Shown here one piece after another: positions 1 to 12,410 of a DNA stretch of 64,000 nt. How positions within the stretch are numbered: the first letter of the stretch is position 1; the number at the start of each line of letters is the position of its first letter. The notes beneath the pieces were generated by a model, which was not told where the DNA came from, ran no database searches, and worked only from the letters and a program-made list of their open reading frames with translations. The translations under genes and the position numbers were made by a program. The DNA lies in NCBI RefSeq assembly GCF_029081005.1, contig NZ_JAJQTQ010000003.1, positions 62,001-126,000 on the forward strand, read 5' to 3'. This DNA is from Halomonas elongata (lineage in GTDB: Bacteria; Pseudomonadota; Gammaproteobacteria; Pseudomonadales; Halomonadaceae).

Positions 1-45
1 GAGCCGCTCGCGGGACACGGTCGTCGGGGGCAGGGTGGGGGCCAT
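1..45 (-). CDS. malT: MalT-like LuxR-family activator, N-terminus only (cut by window edge)
   Basis: Only the first 15 codons are inside the window, read leftward from an ATG at 45; they give MAPTLPPTTVSRERL. The TVSRERL stretch resembles the start of E. coli MalT (TVVRERL), the ATP- and maltotriose-dependent activator of maltose genes. The gene is divergent from malE, a natural place for a maltose regulator, and MalT-box-like sequences occur in front of malE and lamB. No clear Shine-Dalgarno sequence is visible. The assignment rests on few residues plus context, so another LuxR-type (LAL) regulator is possible. Confidence 0.5.
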   Translation of the reverse strand, partial: MAPTLPPTTVSRERL

Positions 46-87
46 CAGCTTGTCATGGATCAACGGCATGCGGCACCTGAGGCAGCG

Positions 88-103
88 TCTTAATCGTTAC
101 AGA
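88..103. promoter_or_regulatory. Degenerate LacI-type operator upstream of malE
   Basis: TCTTAATCGTTACAGA matches the perfect palindrome TCTTAATCGATTAAGA (present at 13777 and 13984) at 13 of 16 positions, including the whole left half-site and the central CG. It may let the agl repressor also act on the mal operon. The right half is degraded, so binding is uncertain. Confidence 0.4.
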
Positions 104-241
104 TGCTGTCAGTATGGCGCGAATTATCGTCTTGTGGGGCGATCTGCGACCAAGGTGGTAGGCGATGGGAGAGAAGCCCCCAGGTCGAATTTGCCCCGCG
201 AGGGGCCTACGCCCCGGGGCTACGCCACCCTGGCGGGACCG

Positions 242-251
242 CGGGATGAGC
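242..251 (+). promoter_or_regulatory. MalT-box-like decamer before malE
   Basis: CGGGATGAGC matches the MalT-box consensus GGGGA(T/G)GAGG at 8 of 10 positions with an intact GGATGA core, about 95 bp before malE. A single site is weak evidence because MalT normally uses arrays. Confidence 0.3.
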
Positions 252-345
252 ACGTCGCGACAAGGATAGCCGAGTCTCGTGGCGATGGGGCATCGGTCCA
301 TGGAGAGATCGATGCTTGCAGGATCATAACAAGAGGAACCGCGCT

Positions 346-1533
346 ATGATACGACGCTACGCACTGCCGGCCTGCCTGGTAGCGACCGCTCTCGGAGGAT
401 CGCCCGCGCTGGCTTTCGAGAATGATGCCCTGACGATCTGGATGGGTGACAACAAGGGCCCGGAAGGCATTCGTGAGGTAGCTGAGCGTTTCACGCAAGA
501 AATGGGCATCGAGGTCGATATCGTCAATCCCGACAATCTCACCGATCGTTTCCAGCAGGCCGCCGGCAGCGGCAAGGGGCCGGACATCGTCATCTGGGCC
601 CATGACCGAATGGGAGAATGGGCGCAGAGCGGGCTGCTCGAGACGGTGTCGCCGTCGGCGGCGTATCGCGAGCGCTATTTCGATTTCACCTGGGACGCGA
701 TGGTCTGGAATGGCGAGACGTATGGCTATCCCATCTCGGTGGAGTCTCTGGGGCTGATCTACAACAAGGCACTGGTCAAGACGCCGCCGGAGAGCCTCGA
801 GGCCCTGGCAGAACTCGACGCCGAACTGAGCGAGGAGGGCAAGAAGGCGATCCTGTTTGACTATGGCGAGCCCTATTACGGCTGGCCCCTGCTGGCTGCC
901 AATGGCGGCTATCCCTACAAGCGGACCGCCGAGGGCTATGACGTCGGCGACATCGGCGTCAACAACGCCGGGGCCATGGAGGGCGCGCGGCGTCTGCGCG
1001 AGCTGATCGCGTCGGGGGTTCTGCCCGAGGGTACCGACTACAACGTCATGGCCTCGCGCTTCAATCGTGGCGAGGTGGCGACCATGATCAGCGGCCCCTG
1101 GGCCTGGAGCAACCTCGAGAAGAGCGGCATCGATTTCGGTGTGGCGCCCTTGCCCCGGGTGGGGGAGGCAAGGGCGAAACCTCTGTTCGGGGTGACCGCG
1201 GCCATGATCAATGCCGCCTCGCCCAACGACTTCCTGGCCATCGAATTTCTCGAAGGCTATCTGCTCGACGAGCAAGGCCTGCGGACCTTCAACAGCGATG
1301 GTTCCCTGGGTGCGGTGGCGCATCGGGCCTATCAGGCGGAACTGGGCGAGAACCCCGATATCGCCGCCACCCTGGCCAATGCCGAGATCGGCGAGCCGAT
1401 GCCCAACATTCCCGAGATGGGTGCCTTCTGGTCGGCCATGGAGCCGGCACTGCAGAACATCGGAAGTGGCCGCCAGGTGCCGCGAGCCGCTCTCGATGCT
1501 GCCGCCGAGCGCATGCGCACCTCGAATCAGTGA
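346..1533 (+). CDS. malE: Maltose/maltodextrin-binding periplasmic protein MalE
   Basis: Periplasmic receptor of the maltose ABC importer: it captures maltodextrins and hands them to MalFGK2. The 395-residue product starts with a signal peptide (MIRRYALPACLVATALGG, cleavage near ALA-FEND) and then tracks E. coli MalE closely: WMGDNKGPEGI, GPDIVIWAHDRMGEWAQSGL, PFTWDA-like DFTWDAMVWNG, SLGLIYNK, GPWAWSN, MPNIPEMGAFW. I chose the ATG at 346 because AAGAGG precedes it at good spacing; a TTG ten codons upstream would spoil the signal peptide. First gene of malEFG-lamB-malM. Confidence 0.95.
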   Translation: MIRRYALPACLVATALGGSPALAFENDALTIWMGDNKGPEGIREVAERFTQEMGIEVDIVNPDNLTDRFQQAAGSGKGPDIVIWAHDRMGEWAQSGLLETVSPSAAYRERYFDFTWDAMVWNGETYGYPISVESLGLIYNKALVKTPPESLEALAELDAELSEEGKKAILFDYGEPYYGWPLLAANGGYPYKRTAEGYDVGDIGVNNAGAMEGARRLRELIASGVLPEGTDYNVMASRFNRGEVATMISGPWAWSNLEKSGIDFGVAPLPRVGEARAKPLFGVTAAMINAASPNDFLAIEFLEGYLLDEQGLRTFNSDGSLGAVAHRAYQAELGENPDIAATLANAEIGEPMPNIPEMGAFWSAMEPALQNIGSGRQVPRAALDAAAERMRTSNQ

Positions 1534-1595
1534 CCCTTCCCGACATTCGCCCGCGTCCTGGCCCCGGTCCGGTCGCGGGCGGCAGGTGACCAACC

Positions 1596-3170
1596 ATGTT
1601 CACGACCAATGCTTCACGCGGCCTGCCGCGCCATCGTTCCCGTTCCATTGCCGAGCGTTATCGCCGTTGGGTCTCGCGTGCCCTGGTGGCGGTGCTGGTG
1701 GTATTCCTGCTGTGGCTGGTGGTGGCGTTCCACCTGCGCGGGCAGTGGATGTTCGCGCTGCTTTTCCTGGTGCTGGGAGCCTCCCTGGCCGTGGTATTCG
1801 GCAAGCGCGAGCTGATGAGTCACCGCTATGTCTTTCCGGCTCTGGCCGGCATGGGCGTGTTTGTGATTTTTCCGTTGCTGTATACCGTCGGTATCAGCTT
1901 CAGCAATTACAGCTCGAGCAACCTGCTCGGTGAGGAGCGGGTTCGCGCCCAGTTTCTCGAACGCACTTATCAGGCGGAGGGCAGCGCCTTCGATTTCCGG
2001 CTCTATCGCGAGGGAGAACGCCGCCGCCTCTATCTCGAGGCCCAGGGGGAAGACGTGGATATCGGGGCATCGCGCCTGGTATCCGAGCCCCTGGTCGACA
2101 GTGGGCAGCAGGGTGTCCTGGCGGTGCATCCCGCTCAGTCGCCGCCGGCGGGGGAAGCACTGGGCATGCGCGAGGTGATCGCCGAGCGTGAACGCCTCCA
2201 GCGGCTGGTGCTGACCACGCCCGATGATGTCGAGCTGCGTATGGCGGGGCTGCGGCATTTCGCGCCGATCCTGCCGCGTTACACGGAAAATCCCGATGGC
2301 AGCCTCACCGATCGGCGCGACGGGACACGCCTGACACCGGATCATGAGCATGGCTTCTTCGTCGATGATGAAGGAGAACGCCTGACGCCGGGCTGGCCGG
2401 TGGCGGTAGGGCTGGACAATTATGCCCGGGTGCTGCTGGACCCCGATGTGCGAGGCCCCTTCCTGGCGATCTTCGTCTGGACCTTCGTCTTCGCCGGTCT
2501 CACGGTGCTCTTCACCCTGGCGGTGGGCTTCGTGCTGGCATCCTTGCTGCAATGGGAGCAGCTGCGGGGCAAGGCCGTCTATCGTACGCTGCTGATCCTG
2601 CCCTATGCCGTGCCGGCCTTTATCTCGATATTGATCTTCAAGGGCATGTTCAATCAGTCCTACGGCGAGATAAACCTGATTCTCGAGAATGTCTTCGGCA
2701 TCCGTCCGGACTGGTTCACCGATCCGGCCATGGCGAGGACCATGCTGCTGATCGTCAATACCTGGCTGGGGTATCCCTACATGCTGCTGCTGTGCATGGG
2801 ACTGTTGCAGTCGGTGCCCCGCGACCTGTACGAGGCTTCGGCGGTGGATGGCGGGGGGCCGCTGACCAACATGTTCCGGATCACCCTGCCGCTGATCATC
2901 AAGCCGTTGACGCCATTGTTGATTGCCGCCTTCGCCTTCAACTTCAACAATTTCGTGCTGATCACCCTGCTGACCGGCGGTGGACCGGACATCCTCGGGG
3001 CGAGCACGCCGGCGGGCACCACCGACCTGCTGGTCAGTTATACCTATCGCATCGCCTTTCAGGATGCCGGTCAGGACTTCGGACTGGCGGCGGCCATCGC
3101 CACCCTGATCTTCCTGCTGGTGATGGGCTTGTCTTTGCTCAACCTGCGGCTATCAAGGGTCGAGGTGTAA
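1596..3170 (+). CDS. malF: Maltose ABC transporter permease MalF
   Basis: Inner-membrane permease subunit that pairs with MalG. At 524 residues it is full length for enterobacterial-type MalF (about 514) and has the same architecture: N-terminal hydrophobic segments (residues about 28-105), a large hydrophilic periplasmic P2 loop (about 115-280), then the transmembrane core with the EAA-type coupling loop around EASAVDGGGPLTNMFRITLPLI. It follows malE after 62 bp and precedes malG by 39 bp, so the three are probably cotranscribed. Confidence 0.95.
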   Translation: MFTTNASRGLPRHRSRSIAERYRRWVSRALVAVLVVFLLWLVVAFHLRGQWMFALLFLVLGASLAVVFGKRELMSHRYVFPALAGMGVFVIFPLLYTVGISFSNYSSSNLLGEERVRAQFLERTYQAEGSAFDFRLYREGERRRLYLEAQGEDVDIGASRLVSEPLVDSGQQGVLAVHPAQSPPAGEALGMREVIAERERLQRLVLTTPDDVELRMAGLRHFAPILPRYTENPDGSLTDRRDGTRLTPDHEHGFFVDDEGERLTPGWPVAVGLDNYARVLLDPDVRGPFLAIFVWTFVFAGLTVLFTLAVGFVLASLLQWEQLRGKAVYRTLLILPYAVPAFISILIFKGMFNQSYGEINLILENVFGIRPDWFTDPAMARTMLLIVNTWLGYPYMLLLCMGLLQSVPRDLYEASAVDGGGPLTNMFRITLPLIIKPLTPLLIAAFAFNFNNFVLITLLTGGGPDILGASTPAGTTDLLVSYTYRIAFQDAGQDFGLAAAIATLIFLLVMGLSLLNLRLSRVEV

Positions 3171-3209
3171 CGGAACACGCCACCGTTCGGATTTCAGGAG
3201 AATTCTTCC

Positions 3210-5580
<2,371 letters not shown>

Positions 5581-5620
5581 GCCCCGCGCGTTTCGTGAGA
5601 TGACAGCTTGCTGATCCTTT

Positions 5621-5650
5621 GCCGGTGCTCTCGAGGCACCGGCATTTTTC
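5621..5650 (+). terminator. Rho-independent terminator after lamB
   Basis: An 8-bp perfect stem (GCCGGTGC / GCACCGGC, 5621-5628 with 5636-5643) and 7-nt loop is followed by ATTTTTC. It sits between lamB and malM, so malM expression probably depends on readthrough or its own promoter. Confidence 0.85.
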
Positions 5651-5688
5651 CTTGCCACGGTTTTCTTGCCACCCCACGAGGTCCTGAC

Positions 5689-6615
5689 ATGTCCATCGAA
5701 TTGTCCCGCGGGGCGACCAAGCGTCGTCTTGCCCTGACGGGCGTACTGGGGGCGTTGCTGCTCGGCGGTTGCGCCACGACGACGCCCACGCCCCCCGATC
5801 ACCGTCTCGACGAAGCCTGGCTTGAGCGTGCCAGCGATTGCTGTCGGGGGCTCGCCACCCTGCCGTCATCGCCGCTGGCGGGGCGTGACGAACGAACACT
5901 GCGCTTTGGGCCCGAGACGCCGGTGCACCGCTTCGATACCGGTCCGAGTCCTTTTCATGCCATGGCACTACCACGGGGGATGGGGCCGCTGCGCCTGGAG
6001 CTGATCAGCCGCGTGCAGCGCGACGATCAGGGGCAACTGTCACTGTTCGCTCCTCTGGTGCTGCTCCTCGACGAGACGGGGGTGATACAGCGACGTTTCG
6101 ACTGGCAGGATTTCACCTACCAGTCGGCACGGGGGCTGAACGACGATCGCCTTTATCTGAGTCTCGGCGTCACACCCTCGGTCCGGACCGACCGGTTGGT
6201 GGTCCTGACGTCCGATGCCGCCCGGGCCGCCGAAAGCGAGCTGCTGCATCCGGCGCGGGCCCAGGCCCGGGCGCGTCATCTCGCCGAGCCGGCGGTGGTC
6301 GATCCCGTGGCGCCGCATCTGGCCAGTGGCGAGGTGTCGTTGCGGGTGAGGCCGCTGGGGGAGAGCGACGGTCTGCTGGCGCCTCTGCTGGGTACCGGCG
6401 GCGCCGAGACGGTGACGACGCGCACGGAGAGCTTCGCGACGATGCCCCGTGAGGTCGCACCGGACGACCCGGCCCCTCTCGACTGGCGTCGCTTGATGCG
6501 GGCCGCCCTGCAGGCCGGTGACATCGAGCTCGCCATGCAGCTCGCCGAACGCGCTGAGCGTGCCGGCGACGAGGAGGCTCGCGCCTGGCTGGCGGAGCGT
6601 CTCCAGGCACGCTGA
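5689..6615 (+). CDS. malM: Maltose operon lipoprotein/periplasmic protein MalM
   Basis: 308-residue exported protein of the MalM family, which accompanies maltose systems; its biochemical role is not settled. The N-terminus carries a lipoprotein signal with lipobox LLLGGC (Cys about residue 27), so it is probably lipid-anchored. The region ALPRGMGPLRLELIS, the strand-rich middle and LYLSLGVTP-type sequence resemble the MalM family. A GAGG ribosome site precedes the ATG at 5689. The position directly after lamB copies the enterobacterial order lamB-malM and is the main support. Confidence 0.75.
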   Translation: MSIELSRGATKRRLALTGVLGALLLGGCATTTPTPPDHRLDEAWLERASDCCRGLATLPSSPLAGRDERTLRFGPETPVHRFDTGPSPFHAMALPRGMGPLRLELISRVQRDDQGQLSLFAPLVLLLDETGVIQRRFDWQDFTYQSARGLNDDRLYLSLGVTPSVRTDRLVVLTSDAARAAESELLHPARAQARARHLAEPAVVDPVAPHLASGEVSLRVRPLGESDGLLAPLLGTGGAETVTTRTESFATMPREVAPDDPAPLDWRRLMRAALQAGDIELAMQLAERAERAGDEEARAWLAERLQAR

Positions 6616-6630
6616 ATCGCATCGGTCACC

Positions 6631-6660
6631 CGTCTCCCGCGGCGCTCGCCGCGGGAGACG
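6631..6660. terminator. Bidirectional hairpin between convergent malM and malK
   Basis: A 14-bp perfect inverted repeat (CGTCTCCCGCGGCG and its complement at 6647-6660) with almost no loop lies exactly between the 3' ends of malM (plus) and malK (minus). There is no long T-run on either side, but position and stem strength fit a shared terminator. Confidence 0.65.
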
Positions 6661-6666
6661 CGGCAT

Positions 6667-7782
6667 TCACGCCGCCACGCCGGGCAGCGTCACCTGGCGG
6701 GGACAGGCCCGACCCTCGGCATCGAACAGGTGGCACTGCTCGCCGGACAGGCCCAGCGTCGTCGCCTGACGAGGCTCGAGGTGCGCCAGGCGGTCGAGGC
6801 GCTGGGTGATGGTGCCATCGGCGCCATTCACCTCGATGTGGGCGAGGGTCTCGTAGCCGAGGCGTTCGGCCACGCCCAGCCGACCTTTCAGCAGGGCGTC
6901 GGCCGCGTCCGGTGCCACGAAGTCCTCGGCGCGGATGCCCAGAGTGGCAGTCTCGCCCGTCGTCAGGTGCGAACCATCCACTGCCACGGGGAGGGGCTCG
7001 CCGTTGGGCAGTTGCACGCCGGTACGCCGCCGTCCGGGGTCGATGACCGTGACCGGCAGGGTGTTGATGCGGGGCGAGCCGATAAAGGCCGCGACTTCCA
7101 GGCTCTCGGGAAAGTGATAGAGCGTCAGTGGTGCGCCGACCTGAGCGATGCGGCCACCGCTGAGCAGAACGATCCGGTCCGCCAGGGTCATGGCTTCGAC
7201 CTGGTCGTGGGTGACATAGACCATGGTGGCGCCGAGTCGTCGATGTAGCTCGGCGAGCTGCACGCGCATCTCGACGCGCAGCGAAGCATCGAGGTTGGAC
7301 AGGGGTTCATCGAGCAGGAAGACCCGAGGCTGCTTGACCAGGGTGCGGCCGATGGCCACCCGCTGGCGCTGACCTCCGGACAGTGCCTTGGGGCGGCGAT
7401 CCAGCAGCGGCGACAACTGCAGGGTGCGGGCGGCGGTATCGACCCGTTGCTTGATCTCGGTCTTGTCGGCGTGGGCGAGCTTCAGTCCGAAGGCCATGTT
7501 CTCCGCCACCGTCATGTGGGGGTAGAGGGCGTAGGACTGGAAGACCATGCCGATATCGCGTTCCTGGGGCGGCGTCTCGTTGAGACGCTCGCCGTCCAGG
7601 CACATTTCGCCTCGGCTGATTTCTTCCAGGCCGGCGATCATGCGCAGCAGCGTCGACTTGCCGCAGCCGGAGGGACCGACGAAGACCACGAATTCGCCGT
7701 CCTCGATGGTCAGGTCGATGTCTCGCGAGACTTCGACACCGTCGTAGTCCTTGCCGATGCCGGTGAGTGTCAGGCGTCCCAT
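6667..7782 (-). CDS. malK: Maltose ABC transporter ATP-binding protein MalK
   Basis: ATPase of the maltodextrin importer, 371 residues. Walker A GPSGCGKST (residues 36-44), Q-loop FQSYALYPHMT, signature LSGGQRQRVAIGRTLV, Walker B FLLDEPLSNLD and switch His in YVTHDQ are intact; a C-terminal regulatory domain follows. Its C-terminal EQCHLFDAEGRACPR closely resembles the end of E. coli MalK (ERCHLFREDGTACRR), and IGRTLV is also MalK-like, so I assign MalK to this copy rather than its upstream neighbour. It is the last gene of the agl operon, 18 bp after aglK, not part of malEFG. Confidence 0.85.
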   Translation of the reverse strand: MGRLTLTGIGKDYDGVEVSRDIDLTIEDGEFVVFVGPSGCGKSTLLRMIAGLEEISRGEMCLDGERLNETPPQERDIGMVFQSYALYPHMTVAENMAFGLKLAHADKTEIKQRVDTAARTLQLSPLLDRRPKALSGGQRQRVAIGRTLVKQPRVFLLDEPLSNLDASLRVEMRVQLAELHRRLGATMVYVTHDQVEAMTLADRIVLLSGGRIAQVGAPLTLYHFPESLEVAAFIGSPRINTLPVTVIDPGRRRTGVQLPNGEPLPVAVDGSHLTTGETATLGIRAEDFVAPDAADALLKGRLGVAERLGYETLAHIEVNGADGTITQRLDRLAHLEPRQATTLGLSGEQCHLFDAEGRACPRQVTLPGVAA

Positions 7783-7800
7783 GGTGATGATGTCTCCCGG

Positions 7801-8904
7801 TCAGGCAGCGTGACGCTGCGTGGCGATGGTCAGGGCCCGGTCGGAGGCGTCGAACAGATGGGCATGCTCGACGTCGACGTGCAGGGCGACGTCCTGGCCG
7901 ACCTGCCAGTCGCTGGGCGCCTCGCTGCGGTGGATCAACAGGGTGTCGCCTTCCCTGGGCTCGAGATAGACGTAGACCTCGTTGCCCAGGTACTCGACGT
8001 TGACGATCGTGAAGCGGTTGTCGCCCTCGGCCGCGTCGAGTCGCAGGTGCTCGGGGCGAATGCCCAGGGTCAGCCGTTGTCCCGATGTCTCGCCGGCGTC
8101 CTGGTGCAGGTCGAGTTCGCCGACGCCGGCGACCGCCACCCGACAGCCATCAGGGCTCGCATCGCACAGCTCGGCGGGCAGGAAGTTCATGGTCGGTGAT
8201 CCGATGAAGCCGGCGACGAAGCGCGTCGCCGGTCGCTGGTAGAGGGTCTGCGGACTGCCGACCTGCTCGATGCGTCCATCCCGCAACACCACGATCTTGT
8301 CGGCGAGGGTCATGGCCTCGACCTGATCATGGGTGACGTAGACGACGGTGGAGCCTCGCCGGTGGTGGAGCTGGGCGATCTCGTTGCGCATCTGCACGCG
8401 CAGGGAGGCGTCGAGGTTGGACAGCGGCTCGTCAAACAGCAGGATCTGTGGGTTGCGTGCCATTGCGCGGCCCATCGCGACCCGCTGCCGCTGGCCTCCC
8501 GAGAGCTCCTTGGGCTTGCGCTCGAGCAGCGTCTCGAGCTGCAGGGTGCGAGCGGTCTCCATGACGCGCTGCTCGACGGTCTGGTCATCGGCCTTGGCCA
8601 GCTTGAGCCCGAAGGCCATGTTGTCGTAGACCGTCATGTGCGGGTAAAGGGCGTAGGACTGGAACACCATGCCCACGCCGCGCTCGCGGGGTGGCAGGTC
8701 GTTGACGACACGCTCGCCGATGGACAGCTCGCCGTCGGTGATCGATTCGAGACCGGCGATCAGCCGCAGCAGCGTCGACTTGCCGCAACCGGAAGGACCG
8801 ACGAAGACCACGAACTCGCCGTCGCCGATCGTCAGGTCGACGTCCTTGATGATCTGGGTGTTGCCGAAGACCTTGTTGAGCTTTTCGAGGGTCACGCTTG
8901 CCAT
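7801..8904 (-). CDS. aglK: Alpha-glucoside ABC transporter ATP-binding protein (UgpC/MalK type)
   Basis: 367-residue ATPase with Walker A GPSGCGKST (36-44), signature LSGGQRQRVAMGRAMA, Walker B ILLFDEPLSNLD, YVTHDQ and a C-terminal TOBE-type regulatory domain (LGIRPEHL). It probably energises the AglF/AglG permeases encoded upstream. The ATG at 8904 lies inside the last codons of aglA (13-bp overlap), suggesting translational coupling; the frame remains open upstream only because it lies opposite aglA. Assignment to the agl system rather than mal rests on gene order and on the neighbour being more MalK-like. Confidence 0.85.
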   Translation of the reverse strand: MASVTLEKLNKVFGNTQIIKDVDLTIGDGEFVVFVGPSGCGKSTLLRLIAGLESITDGELSIGERVVNDLPPRERGVGMVFQSYALYPHMTVYDNMAFGLKLAKADDQTVEQRVMETARTLQLETLLERKPKELSGGQRQRVAMGRAMARNPQILLFDEPLSNLDASLRVQMRNEIAQLHHRRGSTVVYVTHDQVEAMTLADKIVVLRDGRIEQVGSPQTLYQRPATRFVAGFIGSPTMNFLPAELCDASPDGCRVAVAGVGELDLHQDAGETSGQRLTLGIRPEHLRLDAAEGDNRFTIVNVEYLGNEVYVYLEPREGDTLLIHRSEAPSDWQVGQDVALHVDVEHAHLFDASDRALTIATQRHAA

Positions 8905-10562
8905 GTGGCGACTCCCTGCCGGTTTGCGTTTCCGGCTGTCTGGGGGGATGAATCGAGGTGCAGGAAAGCGGCCTGGTAGGGCGGCAGCGTCAGGGTCTCG
9001 CCGTCCAGCGCGGCGCTGAATCCATGGTCGTCGAGGGGGCGTCCCTTGGCCGGCAGGCGGGTATGTTGCGTCTCGTCGGTCAGGTTGAACACGCACAACA
9101 GGCGCTCGTCGCGATGTTGCCGGCTAAAGCCGAGCAACGCTTCGCCCACATCAATCAGCTCGAGGTCGCCGTCGCGCAGGGCGGGGTGTTGACGCCGGAA
9201 GCTCAACAGTCGCCGTACGGCGTTGAGCGTGGAGCCGGGGTCGCGCTCCTGCGTCTCCACGGCCAGCGGCAGGTGGCGCCTGTCCAGCGGCAGCCAGGGT
9301 TCGGTTGTCGAGAAGCCGCCGAACGCGGCGGAACGCCAGGGCATGGGCGTGCGGGCACCGTCGCGCCCCTTGAATTCCGGCCACAGCACCTTGCCGTAGG
9401 GGTCCTGGATGCGTTCGAAGGGCACTTCGGCCTCCGGCAGTCCCAGTTCCTCGCCCTGGTAGAGACAGACGCTGCCGCGTAGCGCAAACAGCAACGCCAG
9501 AGCGACCCGAGGATAGGCATCCGGGTCCTCGGAGCCGCCCCAGCGGCTGGCACTGCGCATGACGTCATGGTTGGAGAGCGCCCAGCAGGGCCAGGCATCG
9601 CCGGCCAACTTCTGGAAGCGTTCGATCACTTCGCGGATATAGGCTGCCGAGTGCGGCTCGTTGAGCAGGTCGAAGGTGTAGGCCATGTGCAGCTTGTCGC
9701 CGCCCTCGGTGTACTCCGCCATGCGCTCGAGCGGGGTGTCGTCACCGATTTCGCCTACCGTGGTGGTGCCGGGATAGTCGTCCATCAGAGCACGCAGCTC
9801 GCGTAGAAAGTCGAGATTCTCGGGGCGACTGATATCGTACAGGTGGCGCTGCCAGGTGTAGGGGTTGCTGTCCGGTGCGCCCAGGGTCCTGGGTGCACCT
9901 TCCGGCACCGGCGGATTGTCGCGCAGGGCGGTGTCGTGGAAGTAGAAATTCACGGTGTCCAGGCGGAAGCCGTCGACGCCCAGGTCCAGCCAGAAGCGCA
10001 TGTTGTCGAGCTGCGCCCGTCGCACCTCGGGATGGTGAAAATTGAGGTCGGGCTGGCTGGCCAGGAAGTTGTGCAGGTAGTACTGACGGCGTCTGGGTTC
10101 GAAGGTCCAGGCTGGGCCGCCGAAGATCGACAGCCAATTGTTGGGTGGCGTGCCGTCGGGCTTGGGGTCGGCCCAGACATACCAGTCGGCCTTGGCATTG
10201 CCGCGATCCTGGCGACTCTCCCGAAACCAGGGGTGGCGGTCCGAGGAGTGGCTGAGCACCTGGTCGATGATCACCTTGAGGCCCAGGTCGTGGGCTCGGG
10301 CCAGCAGGGCCTTGATGTCGTCCAGGGTGCCGAACATCGGGTCGACATCGCGGTAGTCGCTGACGTCGTAGCCGAAGTCGGCCATCGGCGAGGTGAAGAA
10401 GGGCGATAGCCAGATACCGTCCACGCCGAGGCTCGCCACATAGTCCAGCTTCTCGGTGACGCCCGCGAGATCGCCGATGCCATCGCCGTTGGCATCCATG
10501 AAGCTGCGCGGGTAGATCTGGTAGATGACGCCGCCGTGCCACCAGAAGGTGTTGTCCTGCAT
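8892..10562 (-). CDS. aglA: GH13 alpha-glucosidase
   Basis: 556-residue cytoplasmic alpha-glucosidase (no signal peptide) that hydrolyses imported alpha-glucosides. The four GH13 regions are present: DQVLSHSSDRH (Asp100, His105), GFRLDTVNF with nucleophile Asp202, GEIGDD with acid/base Glu271, and SNHD with Asp333. These numbers coincide with the catalytic residues I recall for the Halomonas sp. H11 enzyme HaG, which is also known for transglucosylation. The C-terminus runs 13 bp into aglK and may be longer than HaG by some residues. Start at 10562 is preceded by AAGGAGTCCA-type ribosome site. Confidence 0.93.
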   Translation of the reverse strand: MQDNTFWWHGGVIYQIYPRSFMDANGDGIGDLAGVTEKLDYVASLGVDGIWLSPFFTSPMADFGYDVSDYRDVDPMFGTLDDIKALLARAHDLGLKVIIDQVLSHSSDRHPWFRESRQDRGNAKADWYVWADPKPDGTPPNNWLSIFGGPAWTFEPRRRQYYLHNFLASQPDLNFHHPEVRRAQLDNMRFWLDLGVDGFRLDTVNFYFHDTALRDNPPVPEGAPRTLGAPDSNPYTWQRHLYDISRPENLDFLRELRALMDDYPGTTTVGEIGDDTPLERMAEYTEGGDKLHMAYTFDLLNEPHSAAYIREVIERFQKLAGDAWPCWALSNHDVMRSASRWGGSEDPDAYPRVALALLFALRGSVCLYQGEELGLPEAEVPFERIQDPYGKVLWPEFKGRDGARTPMPWRSAAFGGFSTTEPWLPLDRRHLPLAVETQERDPGSTLNAVRRLLSFRRQHPALRDGDLELIDVGEALLGFSRQHRDERLLCVFNLTDETQHTRLPAKGRPLDDHGFSAALDGETLTLPPYQAAFLHLDSSPQTAGNANRQGVATWQA

Positions 10563-10585
10563 CTTGGACTCCTTGATAAAGAGAT

Positions 10586-12396
<1,811 letters not shown>

Positions 12397-12410
12397 GAGG
12401 GCCTCCTGGC

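Larger units (their letters stand above)
46..345. promoter_or_regulatory. malT-malE divergent intergenic region
   Basis: This 300-bp stretch separates the putative malT start from malE. It holds a degenerate copy (88-103) of the palindrome found perfectly twice upstream of aglE and the porin, and one MalT-box-like decamer (242-251). An AAGAGG Shine-Dalgarno lies just before malE. Open frames across the stretch have no recognisable protein and look like high-GC shadows. Confidence 0.5.

Noticed and set aside
220..1593. 457-codon open frame antisense to malE
   Set aside because: It is the complement of a clear MalE gene; long antisense frames are expected at this GC content and the translation resembles no family.
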